Origin: Stenotrophomonas maltophilia | GTDB taxonomy: Bacteria > Pseudomonadota > Gammaproteobacteria > Xanthomonadales > Xanthomonadaceae | Length of the DNA: 64,000 nucleotides | Reading direction: 5' to 3' | Assembly (NCBI GenBank): GCA_009912235.1 | Contig: WNDS01000001.1 | Location: 868,001 to 932,000, forward strand | Shown here: positions 25,623 through 35,674 of the stretch, piece by piece | Layout: every line of letters starts with the position of its first letter | Numbering within the stretch: the first letter of the stretch is position 1 | Notes under the pieces: generated by a model | The model's input: only the letters and a program-made list of their open reading frames with translations | Databases searched by the model: none | Told to the model about the DNA's origin: nothing | Translations under genes and position numbers: made by a program

Positions 25623-27380
25623 TCAGCGGTCGGGCACCACTTCGGCGCTGCCGACCGGATTGCGCGGGTCGCTGCCGCCGTGCAGGGTGTTGCTGCGGCG
25701 GTCCCATTCGACCGTCTGCAGGTTGCCCCACACGTGGCTGGAACCACGGCCGCCGGCGGCGGTATCACCCGGCAGGTCGATGGTGTGCCCCATCGCCCGC
25801 AGCTGCTTGACCGTCGCGGCGTCGAAGGCATTGTCTTCGGCCTCGATCACGTCCGGCAGCCACTGGTGGTGGTAACGCGGCAATGCGGCCACCTGCTGCG
25901 CGTCCAGGCCGGCGTCGTAGCCGAGGATGCCCAGCAGCACCATGGTGATGATGCGGCTGCCACCCGGCGTGCCCAGCACCACCACCTTGTCGGCGTTTTC
26001 CATGAAGGTGGGCGTCATCGAGCTGAGCATGCGCTTGCCCGGCTTGGGTGCGTTGGCCGCGTAGCCCATCACACCAAAGGCGTTGGGCGTGCCCGGCTTC
26101 AGCGCGAAATCGTCCATTTCGTTGTTCAGCAGCACGCCGGTGCCCTTGGGAATCAGCCCCGAGCCGTACAGCAGGTTCACGGTCTGGGTGGCGCCGACGC
26201 GGTTGCCGTCGCGGTCGATGATCGAGAAGTGGGTCGTCTCGTCGTCTTCCAGCGGCGTCGGGTTGCCCGACAGCAGCTCGCTCGGCGTCGCCTTGTCCGG
26301 GTGGATGGTGGCGCGCAGGCCCTGGGCGTAATCCTTGCTGGTCAGCACCTTCTGCGGAATCTGCACGAAGTCCGGGTCACCCAGGAAGAAGGTGCGGTCG
26401 CGGTAGGCGCGGCGCATGGCTTCCACCACCAGATGGGCGCGGTGGGCCGGGTCCATCGCCTTGATGTCCCAGCCTTCCAGAATCTGCAGCATGGCCGCCA
26501 GCGCGATGCCACCGGAGGACGGCGGCGGTGCGGTGGTGATCTTCCAGCCGTTGTAGTCGAACACGATCGGCGTGCGCAGCTTGACCCGGTAGCCGGCCAG
26601 TTCGTCGGCCGTCCAGTGGCCACCGGCCTGCTTCACCCCGGCCAGCAGCGCCTTGCCGGTCTGCCCGCGGTAGAAGCCATCGAAGCCGCCGTCGGCCAGG
26701 CGCTGCAGGGTGCGCGCCAGTTCGGGCTGCTTGAACAGGTCACCTTCGGCAATCGGCCGCCCATTGCGCAGGTAGACCTCGCGGGTGCCGGGGAAGCGCT
26801 CCATCACTTCGCGGCGCGAGGCGTAGCCCTTGGCCATGCGCTCATACACTGGGAAGCCCTGTTCGGCGATGCGGATGGCCGGCTGCAGCGCATCCTTCAG
26901 CGGCAGCTTGCCGTGCTTGGCCGACAGTTCCACCAGCGCAGCGGGCAAGCCGGGAATGCCGGCCGACCACGGGCCGTTGACCGAGCGGTCGCGGTCCAGG
27001 TTGCCCTGCTTGTCCAGGAAGGCCTGCGGCGTGGCTGCGGCCGGCGCGGTTTCGCGCGCATCCAGCATCACGTCCTTGCCGGTGGCCGCGTCGTGCAGCA
27101 GGAAGAAGCCGCCGCCGCCCAGGCCCGAGCTGATCGGTTCGACCACGGCCAGGGTGGAGGACACGGCCACGGCCGCATCGAAGGCGTTGCCGCCCTTAGC
27201 CAGGATTTCCAGGCCGGCCTGGGTGGCCAGCGCATGGCCACTGGCCACGGCCACGCCGGCCGGGTGCGGTGCGGGTGCAGCCGGCACGGCCGCCTGCTTT
27301 GCCGGGGCGTCGGCCCAGGCGAGCGGCGTGAACAGCAGGCCGAGCAGCAGCAACGGGCGGAACATCAGCGTCTTGTTCAT
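25623..27380 (-). CDS. ggt: Gamma-glutamyltransferase
   Basis: A 585-residue periplasmic enzyme that cleaves glutathione and transfers gamma-glutamyl groups. The signal peptide covers LLLLGLLFTPLAWADA. The proenzyme cleaves itself before the catalytic Thr in DDETTHFSIIDRDGN, giving the large and small subunits. Further family motifs are VVEPISSGLGGGGFFLLHD, PPPSSGGIALAAMLQ, NNEMDDFALKPG and the oxyanion-hole VLGTPGGSRIITM. ATG 27380 gives the standard length; the longer open frame to 27539 has no signal peptide. It ends at a strong terminator. The ferredoxin gene starts 278 bases upstream on the same strand. Confidence 0.95.
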   Translation of the reverse strand: MNKTLMFRPLLLLGLLFTPLAWADAPAKQAAVPAAPAPHPAGVAVASGHALATQAGLEILAKGGNAFDAAVAVSSTLAVVEPISSGLGGGGFFLLHDAATGKDVMLDARETAPAAATPQAFLDKQGNLDRDRSVNGPWSAGIPGLPAALVELSAKHGKLPLKDALQPAIRIAEQGFPVYERMAKGYASRREVMERFPGTREVYLRNGRPIAEGDLFKQPELARTLQRLADGGFDGFYRGQTGKALLAGVKQAGGHWTADELAGYRVKLRTPIVFDYNGWKITTAPPPSSGGIALAAMLQILEGWDIKAMDPAHRAHLVVEAMRRAYRDRTFFLGDPDFVQIPQKVLTSKDYAQGLRATIHPDKATPSELLSGNPTPLEDDETTHFSIIDRDGNRVGATQTVNLLYGSGLIPKGTGVLLNNEMDDFALKPGTPNAFGVMGYAANAPKPGKRMLSSMTPTFMENADKVVVLGTPGGSRIITMVLLGILGYDAGLDAQQVAALPRYHHQWLPDVIEAEDNAFDAATVKQLRAMGHTIDLPGDTAAGGRGSSHVWGNLQTVEWDRRSNTLHGGSDPRNPVGSAEVVPDR

Positions 27381-27418
27381 TCGGAGGAGGGTTCCGTGTA
27401 GAGCTCGGGATGATCGTG

Positions 27419-27658
27419 CTACAGCTGGCGCAGTTTGGCCAGCAGCTGCACTTCCGTTTCGACGATCTCCGGGTCCGGGTCGATGCACTCGACCGGGCAG
27501 ACGACCACGCACTGGGGTTCGTCGAAGTGGCCCGCGCATTCGGTGCAGCGGGCGGGATCGATCACGTAGATGGTGTCACCCATCGAAATGGCCTGGTTCG
27601 GGCAGGCCGGCTCGCAGACGTCACAGTTGACGCAGAGCTCGTTGATTTTCAGCGACAT
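27419..27658 (-). CDS. 4Fe-4S ferredoxin (YfhL-type)
   Basis: A 79-residue ferredoxin with two iron-sulfur motifs: CVNCDVCEPACP and CTECAGHFDEPQCVVVCP, where the longer spacing in the second site is characteristic of the YfhL/Alvin ferredoxins. It transfers electrons in the cytosol; the partner is unknown. Start ATG 27658 has GGAG 7 bases upstream, while the longer frame to 27775 is basic and unlike ferredoxin. A conserved neighbour of coaD in many gammaproteobacteria, here it lies downstream of coaD and a lipoprotein gene. Confidence 0.93.
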   Translation of the reverse strand: MSLKINELCVNCDVCEPACPNQAISMGDTIYVIDPARCTECAGHFDEPQCVVVCPVECIDPDPEIVETEVQLLAKLRQL

Positions 27659-27783
27659 GGCGGTACTCCTCGCCCGCGCCTTGGACCAGAACCGGCCTGC
27701 GCGGGCGCGCAGGCCGGTCATCGGCGGCTTCCTGGCCGGAAGCCGCCCGGGCCACGCCAGGGGCGTGGCCGCCACGGCGGGAC

Positions 27784-28278
27784 TTACTTGGCTTCGACGA
27801 ACACGTACTCGGCGCCGGTCGGCTGCACGACAGCCTGCACGCGGGCGTTGTCGGCGGCGCTGCCGATGTAGACCACGCGCACCTTCTTCATGGAATCGGC
27901 CGAGACGTCCTTGAAGACGGCTTCGATCATGTCAGCCATCTTGCCGGAGGCCGACGAACCGAAGGCCAGCATGTTGCCCGGCTGCACGCCACGGGCCACG
28001 GCCTGGGTGGCGCTCTCGACCTGGCGCTCGTACTTGGCGGCGAATTCCGGGTCGCTTTCCGGCGGCAGGTAGTACAGGAACGGGCTGTTGGTGATGTTGC
28101 CCATGTTCTGGATGGCAACTTCCTGCAGGTACTTCTTCCAGCCGGCGTCGTCTTCCTTGGCCGGGGCGACCAGGGCCTGCTTGGCTTCATCGGCCGGGGC
28201 AGCGGCCTCTTCCTTCTTGCAGGCGGTGAAGGCCAGGGCAAACGAGGCGATCAGCATCGCGCGCATGGTGGTGTTCAT
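27784..28278 (-). CDS. Lipoprotein, function unknown
   Basis: A 164-residue lipoprotein with a lipobox FTAC (Cys at about residue 20) followed by a charged KKEEAAAPADEAK linker. The folded part includes LQEVAIQNMGNITNSPFLYY, the segments FAAKYERQVESATQAVARGV and MLAFGSSASGKMADMIEAVF, and VVYIGSAADNARVQAVVQPT. The SSASGKMADM portion looks like a nucleotide- or phosphate-binding loop but no known motif matches. The gene is in line with coaD upstream and the ferredoxin gene downstream. I do not know a function. Confidence 0.7.
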   Translation of the reverse strand: MNTTMRAMLIASFALAFTACKKEEAAAPADEAKQALVAPAKEDDAGWKKYLQEVAIQNMGNITNSPFLYYLPPESDPEFAAKYERQVESATQAVARGVQPGNMLAFGSSASGKMADMIEAVFKDVSADSMKKVRVVYIGSAADNARVQAVVQPTGAEYVFVEAK

Positions 28279-28314
28279 GGGTTTCCTCCCGTGATAGTTC
28301 AGGTGTTGGGGGTG

Positions 28315-29429
<1,115 letters not shown>

Positions 29430-29637
29430 CGGCGCCCCCGGCGGAGGGTGTTCGAGAAATTCAGCATGAGCGGGATTGTAAGTCGGGTAGGCGCCAACGC
29501 ATACGCGCTGTCGCCCCACGCTTCGCTGCGCGAAACGTGGCCCCCCCTTACCAACACCCATACCCCCGCCGCTTCGCGGCCACCCCCTGACTCAGGGGGC
29601 TCTGCCCCAGACGCGATCCTGACGGCCGACAGACAGG

Positions 29638-29680
29638 TGGGGTCAGATCCGTTTTCCGCAGGAAAACGGATCTGACCCCA
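29638..29680. repeat. Perfect 20-bp inverted repeat
   Basis: TGGGGTCAGATCCGTTTTCC at 29638-29657 pairs perfectly with its complement at 29661-29680 around the loop GCA. The stem opens with TGGGGTCAGATCC, a sequence family that I recall as widespread in proteobacterial genomes as a REP-like hairpin. It lies in the rsmD-htpG spacer and has no T-run, so it is a repeat and not an intrinsic terminator. Confidence 0.8.
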
Positions 29681-29708
29681 TTTGGTGTATCGATATCTGA
29701 GAGATTTC

Positions 29709-29731
29709 ATCCACGCATGGCGTGGATCTAC
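29709..29731 (-). repeat. SMAG-type hairpin
   Basis: ATCCACGCATGGCGTGGATCTAC: a 7-9 bp stem ending in CTAC, i.e. GTAG at the 5' end on the minus strand, followed by an A-run. It is the same subtype as in the 24.3-24.6 kb array. Confidence 0.75.
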
Positions 29732-29755
29732 AAAAGCCGCGTGAACCTTTCAGAG

Positions 29756-29858
29756 GTGGGGCGGTGTGGGTTGGCAGGACCGCAGGCGCCATGGATGGCG
29801 CCTACGAGCCCCCATGGACGGGTTTACGGCGTGTCCTACCAACCCACACCGCCCCGCC
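29756..29858. repeat. Large composite palindrome, copy 1
   Basis: Left arm 29758-29774 pairs with 29839-29855 (17 bp perfect), then one mismatch and another 5 bp. The core (29781-29832) contains an AGGCGCCAT/ATGGCGCCT hairpin of SMAG type, then GAGCCCCCATGGACGGGTTT and ACGGCGT. A nearly identical core but different arms occur at 50406-50498 and 50722-50827. The rest of the rsmD-htpG spacer (29430-30016) shows no gene. Confidence 0.85.
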
Positions 29859-30016
29859 ATCCAACGGAATGCCGCTCTTGCTGTTGCCGTTGAAGTTGCT
29901 TCGGCAGGTGCAGGGCGCAGCCCTGCCCGACCAACCCCTTGATTTCGGGACAATCACCCCTACCCCTTGGGCACGCCGCACGCGCTGGCGCGGCATTGCA
30001 CATGGAGCCCTACCCG

Positions 30017-31906
30017 ATGACCGAGACCACCCAGACCGAAACCCTTGGCTTCCAGACCGAAGTCAAGCAGCTGCTGCAGCTGATGATCCACTCGCTGTAC
30101 TCCAACAAGGAAATCTTCCTCCGCGAGCTGGTCTCCAACGCCGCCGACGCCGCCGACAAGCTGCGCTTCGAGGCCCTGACCCAGCCCGCCCTGCTGGAAG
30201 CCGACAGCGAACTGCGCGTGCGCGTCAGCTTCGATCCGGCCGCCCACACCGTCACCATCGAAGACAACGGCATCGGCATGAGCCGCGCCGAAGCCATCGC
30301 CCACCTTGGCACCATCGCCAAGTCCGGCACCGGCGATTTCCTGCGCCAGCTGTCCGGCGACCAGAAGAAGGATTCGCAGCTGATCGGCCAGTTCGGCGTC
30401 GGCTTCTACAGCGCCTTCATCGTTGCCGACAAAGTGGAAGTGACCTCGCGTCGCGCCGGCCTGCCCGCCGCCGAAGGCGTGCGCTGGACCTCGCGTGGCG
30501 AAGGCGATTTCGACGTCACCACCGTCGACAAGGCCGAGCGCGGCACCCGCATCGTGCTGCACCTGAAGGACGACGAGCATGATTTCGCCGACGGCTGGCG
30601 CCTGCGCAGCATCCTCAAGAAGTACTCCGACCACATCGGCCTGCCGATCCAGATGCCGAAGGAAGGCGACGAAGGCACCGCCGGCGAGTGGGAAACCGTC
30701 AACCGCGCCAGCGCGCTGTGGACCCGCCCGCGCACCGAAGTGACCGACGCCGAGTACACCGAGTTCTACAAGCACGTTGCCCACGACCACAGCAACCCGC
30801 TGGCCTGGAGCCACAACAAGGTTGAAGGCAAGCTCGAATACACCTCGCTGCTGTACGTGCCGGGCCGCGCGCCGTTCGACCTGTACCACCGCGAAGCGCC
30901 CAAGGGCCTGAAGCTGTACGTGCAGCGCGTGTTCGTGATGGACCAGGCCGAGCAGTTCCTGCCGCTGTACCTGCGCTTCATCAAGGGCGTGGTGGATTCC
31001 AACGATCTTTCGCTGAACGTCTCGCGCGAGATCCTGCAGTCCGGCCCGGTCATCGATTCGATGAAGGCCGCGCTGACCAAGCGCTCGCTGGACATGCTAG
31101 AGAAGCTGGCCAAGGACAAGCCGGAACAGTACGCCACGTTCTGGAAGGAATTCGGCCAGGTGCTGAAGGAAGGCCCAGCCGAGGACTACAACAACCGCGA
31201 GAAGGTAGCCGGCCTGCTGCGCTTTGCCTCCACCCGTGGCGAAGCCGATGCGCAGAGCGTGTCGCTGGCCGATTACATCGGCCGCATGGCCGAGGGCCAG
31301 GACAAGATCTACTACCTGACCGGCGAGAGCTACAGCCAGGTGCGCAACAGCCCGCACCTGGAAGTGTTCCGCAAGAAGGGCGTGGAAGTGCTGCTGCTGA
31401 CCGACCACATCGACGAGTGGCTGATGGGCTACCTGACCGATTTCGACGGCAAGAGCTTCGTCGACATCGCCCGTGGCGACCTGGACCTGGGCGCGCTGGA
31501 AAGCGAGGCCGACAAGCAGGAACAGGAAGCGGCGGCGAAGGACAAGCAGGGCCTGGTCGAGCGCCTGAAGAAGGTGCTGGGCGATGACGTGGCCGAAGTG
31601 CGCGTGTCGCACCGCCTGACCGATTCGCCCGCCGTGCTGGCCATCGGCGAGCAGGACCTGGGCCTGCAGATGCGCCAGATCCTGGAAGCCAGCGGGCAGA
31701 AGGTGCCCGACAGCAAGCCGGTGCTGGAGATCAACCCGGGCCACCCGCTGATCGCCAAGCTCGATGCCGAAGCCGATGGCGCGCGTTTCGATGATCTGGG
31801 ACGAGTGCTGTTCGACCAGGCCGCGCTGGCGGCCGGTGACAGCCTGAAGGACCCGGGTGCGTACGTGGCGCGCCTGAACAAGCTGCTGCTGGAACTGTCG
31901 GCCTGA
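30017..31906 (+). CDS. htpG: Chaperone HtpG (Hsp90)
   Basis: A 629-residue cytosolic Hsp90 chaperone that uses ATP to mature client proteins. The N-terminal GHKL ATPase has [18 protein letters not shown], the nucleotide-binding [10 protein letters not shown] and [17 protein letters not shown]. The middle domain includes [15 protein letters not shown], and the C-terminal dimerisation domain ends [19 protein letters not shown] 30017 is supported by GGAG 8 bases upstream; ATG 30002 is an alternative that adds MEPYP. An SMAG cluster follows the stop. I see no sigma-32 promoter I would trust in the repeat-rich upstream spacer. Confidence 0.96.
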   Translation: MTETTQTETLGFQTEVKQLLQLMIHSLYSNKEIFLRELVSNAADAADKLRFEALTQPALLEADSELRVRVSFDPAAHTVTIEDNGIGMSRAEAIAHLGTIAKSGTGDFLRQLSGDQKKDSQLIGQFGVGFYSAFIVADKVEVTSRRAGLPAAEGVRWTSRGEGDFDVTTVDKAERGTRIVLHLKDDEHDFADGWRLRSILKKYSDHIGLPIQMPKEGDEGTAGEWETVNRASALWTRPRTEVTDAEYTEFYKHVAHDHSNPLAWSHNKVEGKLEYTSLLYVPGRAPFDLYHREAPKGLKLYVQRVFVMDQAEQFLPLYLRFIKGVVDSNDLSLNVSREILQSGPVIDSMKAALTKRSLDMLEKLAKDKPEQYATFWKEFGQVLKEGPAEDYNNREKVAGLLRFASTRGEADAQSVSLADYIGRMAEGQDKIYYLTGESYSQVRNSPHLEVFRKKGVEVLLLTDHIDEWLMGYLTDFDGKSFVDIARGDLDLGALESEADKQEQEAAAKDKQGLVERLKKVLGDDVAEVRVSHRLTDSPAVLAIGEQDLGLQMRQILEASGQKVPDSKPVLEINPGHPLIAKLDAEADGARFDDLGRVLFDQAALAAGDSLKDPGAYVARLNKLLLELSA

Positions 31907-31918
31907 CCGATGGGGTGG

Positions 31919-32064
31919 TCGCCGGGCATGGCCCGGCGCTACCGGCCTCTGGTGGATGCCAACCAACGGTCGGCACCCATCGGGGCGGTTGGCCGTTGCC
32001 GTGGTGGGTGCCAACCTTGGTTGGCACTGCGGGCCAAAGCGTGCCAACCAAGGTTGGCACCTAC
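31919..32064. repeat. SMAG-type cluster after htpG
   Basis: Three hairpins: GCCGGGCATGGCCCGGC ending CTAC (31919-31942), GTGGGTGCCAACCTTGGTTGG (32004-32024, cut here) continuing to 32029, and an inverted copy of the same subtype ending CTAC (32041-32064). They lie between htpG and the convergent rod-like gene and may act as 3' ends for both. Confidence 0.75.
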
Positions 32065-32101
32065 CAAGGGCGGTGGTTGGCGCCTGCCAAAGCCGGTCCG
32101 A

Positions 32102-32410
32102 TCAGGCCTTGCGGTCCAGCAGGGTGCCCAGCATCTGGTCCTGCCGGCGGATCAGCGCGGCGTTGGCGGCGAACGCCGCCACCCCCGCTTTGGCGGCCAG
32201 CAGATCGCCCAGGGGCGCGGCGGGATCGGGCCCGGCGGTGCCGACCGTGGCCTCCACCCCACCCTGCGCTGACGTGCTGCGCTGCAACTGCAGGCGCTGC
32301 GCCTCCGGTGTGGCCAGGTTGGCCACGTTGGCCACGTTGTGCGCGGCCACCTGTACGCCCTGCTGCGCCACCCGCAGCACGCTGCCGGCCATGGCCATCA
32401 CCGCATTCAT
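32102..32410 (-). CDS. Small flagellar-rod-like protein
   Basis: A 102-residue protein whose N-terminal VLRVAQQGVQVAAHNVANVA followed by LATPEAQR resembles the conserved N-terminus of flagellar rod and hook proteins (typically ANxxTPG). The C-terminus AFAANAALIRRQDQMLGTLL fits their C-terminal coiled helix. The middle is short and Gly/Pro-rich, so the domain seen in FlgB/FlgC/FlgG is missing. It is an orphan, without flagellar neighbours, between htpG and ftsY. Good ribosome site GGAGAGACGG before ATG 32410. It may be a minimal rod-like structural protein; that is inference. Confidence 0.6.
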   Translation of the reverse strand: MNAVMAMAGSVLRVAQQGVQVAAHNVANVANLATPEAQRLQLQRSTSAQGGVEATVGTAGPDPAAPLGDLLAAKAGVAAFAANAALIRRQDQMLGTLLDRKA

Positions 32411-32539
32411 CCGTCTCTCCACGCCGCATCGGGCAGCCCTGTACAGGCAGTAGCGGCACGCGGGCCCCGAGCTTGAGTGCACGCGGGCACCACCGGCCCG
32501 AGTGGTAGCATATCCCTCTGATTTCAGCGCCTTTTGCCA

Positions 32540-33937
32540 ATGCTCAGTTTTTTCCGCCGCAAGAAGCCCCAGGACGCCACCGCACCGGACGCGCCCAAGA
32601 CCCAGCATTACTCCACCGATGAGCTGGCCGCCGCGTTCCCGCAGGCCGCCCCGGCCGAGGATGCCGCGCCCGCCCCTGCGCCGGTTGTTGAACCGGTCGC
32701 AGTAGCGCCTGCCGCGCCTGAAGCGCCCGCGGAAGCGGCACGTGCCGAGGCTGCTCCGGCCGCCCCGGTGGCGTTGACGCCTGCGCCGCCGGCCCCGCCC
32801 GCACCGGCGCCTGTGGTCGAGCCCGCCGTCGCCAAGCCCGTCGCCGCCGAGCCGCCGGCAGCGGCCCCGGAACGCGTCATTGCGCCGGAAGATTTCGAGG
32901 CCGAAGCAACCGCTGCTGCCGCCGTGCTGGCGCCCTTGGCGCCGGTGGTCCCTGCCCCCGAACCGGCCGCCCCGGCCGCCGACCTGCCTGCGCTGGTCGA
33001 CGCGGTGCCGGCCCCGGCCGGCAAGCCCGGCTGGCGCGAGCGCCTGCGCAACAGCGCCTTCGCGCGCAGCTTCGGCGGCCTGTTCTCGCGCAACCCCAAG
33101 CTCGACGACGATCTGCTGGACGAGATCGAAACCGCGCTGCTGACCGCCGATGTCGGCGTCACCGCCACCACCGCGCTGGTGGAAGGCCTGCGCAAGCGCA
33201 TGAAGGCCCGTGAATTCACCGATGCACAGGCGCTGCTGGCCGCGCTGCGCGCCGAACTGATCGCGATCCTGCAGCCGGTGTCCAAGCCGCTGGTGATCGA
33301 CCGCAGCGCCAAGCCCTTCGTGGTGCTGACCGTGGGCGTCAACGGCGTCGGCAAGACCACCACCATCGGCAAGCTGGCCAAGCGCTTCAAGGATGAGGGC
33401 CACACCCTGATGCTGGCCGCCGGCGATACCTTCCGCGCGGCGGCTGTTGCGCAGCTGCAGGCCTGGGGCGAGCGCAACGGCGTGGCCGTGGTCGCGCAGG
33501 GCCAGAATGCCGATGCCGCTTCGGTGGCCTTCGATGCCCTGCAGGCCGGCAAGGCACGCGGCACCTCGGTGCTGATTGCCGATACGGCCGGCCGCCTGCA
33601 CACTCAGTCCGGGCTGATGAACGAGCTGGGCAAGATCCACCGCGTGATGGGCAAGATCGACGCCAGCGCACCGCACGAAGTGCTGATGGTGATCGACGGC
33701 ACCACCGGCCAGAACGCGCTCTCGCAGCTGCGCCAGTTCAAGGCGGCGGTGGAGGTGACCGGCCTGGTGGTGACCAAGCTGGACGGCACCGCCAAGGGCG
33801 GCGTGGTGTTCGCGCTGGCTCGCGAGTTCGGCATTCCGATCCGCTTCGCCGGCATCGGCGAGCGCCCGGAAGACCTGCGCGTGTTCGACCCGGAAGCCTT
33901 CGTCGACGCCCTGCTGCCCGAAGCGCTGGGCGCCTGA
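32540..33937 (+). CDS. ftsY: Signal recognition particle receptor FtsY
   Basis: A 465-residue SRP receptor GTPase that docks translating ribosomes at the inner membrane. Residues 1-20 (MLSFFRRKKPQDATAPDAPK) are basic and membrane-directing; then comes a ~140-residue Ala/Pro-rich linker (APAPAPVVEPVAVAP and similar), longer than in E. coli and typical of the family. The NG domain has GVNGVGKTTTIGKLA (P-loop), DTFRAAAVAQL, DTAGRLHTQ and VTKLDGTAKGG. ATG 32540 is chosen over an in-frame TTG at 32534. No strong ribosome site is seen. ftsE/ftsX do not follow; mutY does, after SMAG hairpins. Confidence 0.95.
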   Translation: MLSFFRRKKPQDATAPDAPKTQHYSTDELAAAFPQAAPAEDAAPAPAPVVEPVAVAPAAPEAPAEAARAEAAPAAPVALTPAPPAPPAPAPVVEPAVAKPVAAEPPAAAPERVIAPEDFEAEATAAAAVLAPLAPVVPAPEPAAPAADLPALVDAVPAPAGKPGWRERLRNSAFARSFGGLFSRNPKLDDDLLDEIETALLTADVGVTATTALVEGLRKRMKAREFTDAQALLAALRAELIAILQPVSKPLVIDRSAKPFVVLTVGVNGVGKTTTIGKLAKRFKDEGHTLMLAAGDTFRAAAVAQLQAWGERNGVAVVAQGQNADAASVAFDALQAGKARGTSVLIADTAGRLHTQSGLMNELGKIHRVMGKIDASAPHEVLMVIDGTTGQNALSQLRQFKAAVEVTGLVVTKLDGTAKGGVVFALAREFGIPIRFAGIGERPEDLRVFDPEAFVDALLPEALGA

Positions 33938-33947
33938 TACGCCGCGC

Positions 33948-34038
33948 AGCCACGCAGGGCGTGGCTCTACCGACGCGGATCGGGCGCCCCACGGGTGGTC
34001 GACCGGCAGCGCAGTAGAGCTGCCCCATGGGTGGCTGC
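33948..34038. repeat. Two SMAG-type hairpins before mutY
   Basis: AGCCACGCAGGGCGTGGCT with CTAC (33948-33970), then GTAGAGCTGCCCCATGGGTG (34014-34033) continuing to 34038. The second ends only 15 bases before the mutY start codon and so lies in its leader. Confidence 0.7.
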
Positions 34039-34053
34039 CTTCCTGGAGCAACG

Positions 34054-35181
34054 ATGTCCCGCCAGCCGACCGCCAGCGCCATGCCCCCTGCCGAGGATGG
34101 CTTCGTCGCCCGCCTGCTGCACTGGTTCGACGACCACGGCCGCCACGATCTGCCCTGGCAGCACCCGCGCAGCCCGTACCGGGTCTGGCTGTCGGAAATC
34201 ATGCTGCAGCAGACCCAGGTCGCCACGGTCATTCCGTACTTCCAGGCGTTCCTGCACGATTTCCCAACCCTGCCCGCGCTGGCCGCCGCCGACAACGATG
34301 CGGTGATGGCGCGCTGGGCCGGGCTGGGCTACTACGCCCGCGCGCGCAACCTGCATGCGGCCGCCAAGCGCTGCATGGAGCTGCATGACGGCGAGCTGCC
34401 GCGCGATTTCGAAGCGCTGCATGCGCTGCCCGGCATCGGCCGCAGCACCGCCGGCGCCATCCTCAGCCAGGCCTGGAACGACCCGTCCGCGATCCTGGAC
34501 GGCAACGTCAAGCGGGTGCTGACGCGCTACCACGGCATCGACGGCTTCCCGGGCCTGCCGGCAGTGGAAAAGCAGCTCTGGGCGATCGCCGAGGCGCACG
34601 TGGCACAGGTACCGGCCGGGCGCATGGCCGATTACACCCAGGCCCAGATGGACCTGGGGGCGACGGTATGCAGCCGTGCCCGGCCGGCCTGCGTGATCTG
34701 CCCGCTGCAGGAAGCCTGCTTGGCACGCCGCGAGGGCCGCACCGCCGAACTGCCCACCGCCAAGCCCAGCAAGACCCTGCCCGAGCGCGAGGCGGTGGCG
34801 CTGCTGCTGCACGATGGGCAGGGCCGCATCCTGCTGCAGAAACGGCCGGACACCGGCATCTGGGCGCAGCTGTGGACGCTGCCACAGGCCGACAGCGGCG
34901 CCCCGCTGCAGGACTGGTTCGACGCGCATGTGGACGGTTCGCTGGAAGATGCCGAGGAACTGCCGGTGCTGCAGCACACCTTCAGCCACTACCGGCTGCA
35001 CCTGCAGCTACTGTCGCGGCAGGTACACGGCCTGCGCATGGAGGCCCCTACCCTGCGCTGGGTGAGCGAACGCGAGCGCGATGCGCTGGGCCTGCCGGCA
35101 CCGATCCGTAAACTGCTCGACGGGGCGGCCCCGGCCGCACCGAAGAAACGCACCACCGCCAAATCCCGCAACCGAGAGTGA
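34054..35181 (+). CDS. mutY: A/G-specific adenine DNA glycosylase
   Basis: A 375-residue base-excision repair enzyme that removes adenine paired with 8-oxoguanine. The catalytic region has [17 protein letters not shown]; the helix-hairpin-helix is [18 protein letters not shown]; the lysine/aspartate region [16 protein letters not shown] follows. The 4Fe-4S cluster is C-x6-C-x2-C-x5-C in [17 protein letters not shown]. The C-terminal NUDIX-like domain senses oxoG. ATG 34054 has GGAG upstream; the frame to 34027 is an unlikely extension into a repeat. yggX follows after 5 bases, the conserved mutY-yggX pair. Confidence 0.95.
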   Translation: MSRQPTASAMPPAEDGFVARLLHWFDDHGRHDLPWQHPRSPYRVWLSEIMLQQTQVATVIPYFQAFLHDFPTLPALAAADNDAVMARWAGLGYYARARNLHAAAKRCMELHDGELPRDFEALHALPGIGRSTAGAILSQAWNDPSAILDGNVKRVLTRYHGIDGFPGLPAVEKQLWAIAEAHVAQVPAGRMADYTQAQMDLGATVCSRARPACVICPLQEACLARREGRTAELPTAKPSKTLPEREAVALLLHDGQGRILLQKRPDTGIWAQLWTLPQADSGAPLQDWFDAHVDGSLEDAEELPVLQHTFSHYRLHLQLLSRQVHGLRMEAPTLRWVSERERDALGLPAPIRKLLDGAAPAAPKKRTTAKSRNRE

Positions 35182-35186
35182 GCCCC

Positions 35187-35456
35187 ATGCCCCGAACCGT
35201 CTTCTGCCAGTACGAACAACGCGATGCCGAAGGGCTGGATTTCGTGCCCTACCCCGGCGATCTGGGCCAGCGCGTGTTCAACCACATCGGCAAGCCGGCG
35301 TGGGCAGCCTGGCTGGCGCACCAGACCATGCTGATCAACGAGAACCGGCTGTCACCGCGCGATCCCAAGCACCGCGCCTTCCTCGAAGAAGAGCTGGTGA
35401 AGTTCCTGTTCGAGAAGGACGCCGAGAAGCCGGCCGGGTTCGTGCCGGAGGCGTGA
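35187..35456 (+). CDS. yggX: Probable Fe(2+)-trafficking protein YggX
   Basis: An 89-residue cytosolic protein that helps protect iron-sulfur proteins against oxidation, with suggested iron transfer to MutY-type enzymes. The family pattern is [20 protein letters not shown] (with the reactive Cys near residue 7), [20 protein letters not shown] and [10 protein letters not shown]. Length matches the family. It follows mutY by 5 bases, supporting coupling, since MutY carries an iron-sulfur cluster. ATG 35187 is used because an earlier in-frame start lies inside mutY. Confidence 0.93.
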   Translation: MPRTVFCQYEQRDAEGLDFVPYPGDLGQRVFNHIGKPAWAAWLAHQTMLINENRLSPRDPKHRAFLEEELVKFLFEKDAEKPAGFVPEA

Positions 35457-35476
35457 TGGTGGCGGTGGCCGCCGTT

Positions 35477-35662
35477 GTGGATCCGCGCGGTATGCGGATG
35501 TGGCGGCGGGGGCCTTTGTAGATCCACGCCATGCGTGGATGGGCGTTCCACGTGGCAGCCCGGCGGTTCCTGCGGTTGCCGGCCAACGGCCGGCACTACC
35601 CTGCTGCCCATAGTTCCTGGGGTTGCCGGCCGACCGCCGGCACGAGCCCGTCGGCGCGGCGC
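35477..35662. repeat. SMAG-type repeats after yggX
   Basis: A degenerate GTGGATCCGCGCGGTATGCG copy (35477-35496), a full GTAGATCCACGCCATGCGTG copy (35518-35537, stem to 35540), TTGCCGGCCAACGGCCGGCA ending CTAC (35576-35599), and a near-copy TTGCCGGCCGACCGCCGGCA (from 35622). Together they fill the convergent gap between yggX and the lipoprotein gene. Confidence 0.72.
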
Positions 35663-35674
35663 ACCGCCATGCGC

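Noticed and set aside
29430..30016. ORFs in the rsmD-htpG spacer (e.g. 29722-30582 plus)
   Set aside because: They run through palindromic repeats and have Arg/His/Pro-rich low-complexity translations.
32413..34051. Reverse open frame covering ftsY
   Set aside because: It is antisense to ftsY with repetitive His/Arg/Gly composition; only its last 103 codons (32102-32410) look like a gene, with an own ribosome site.
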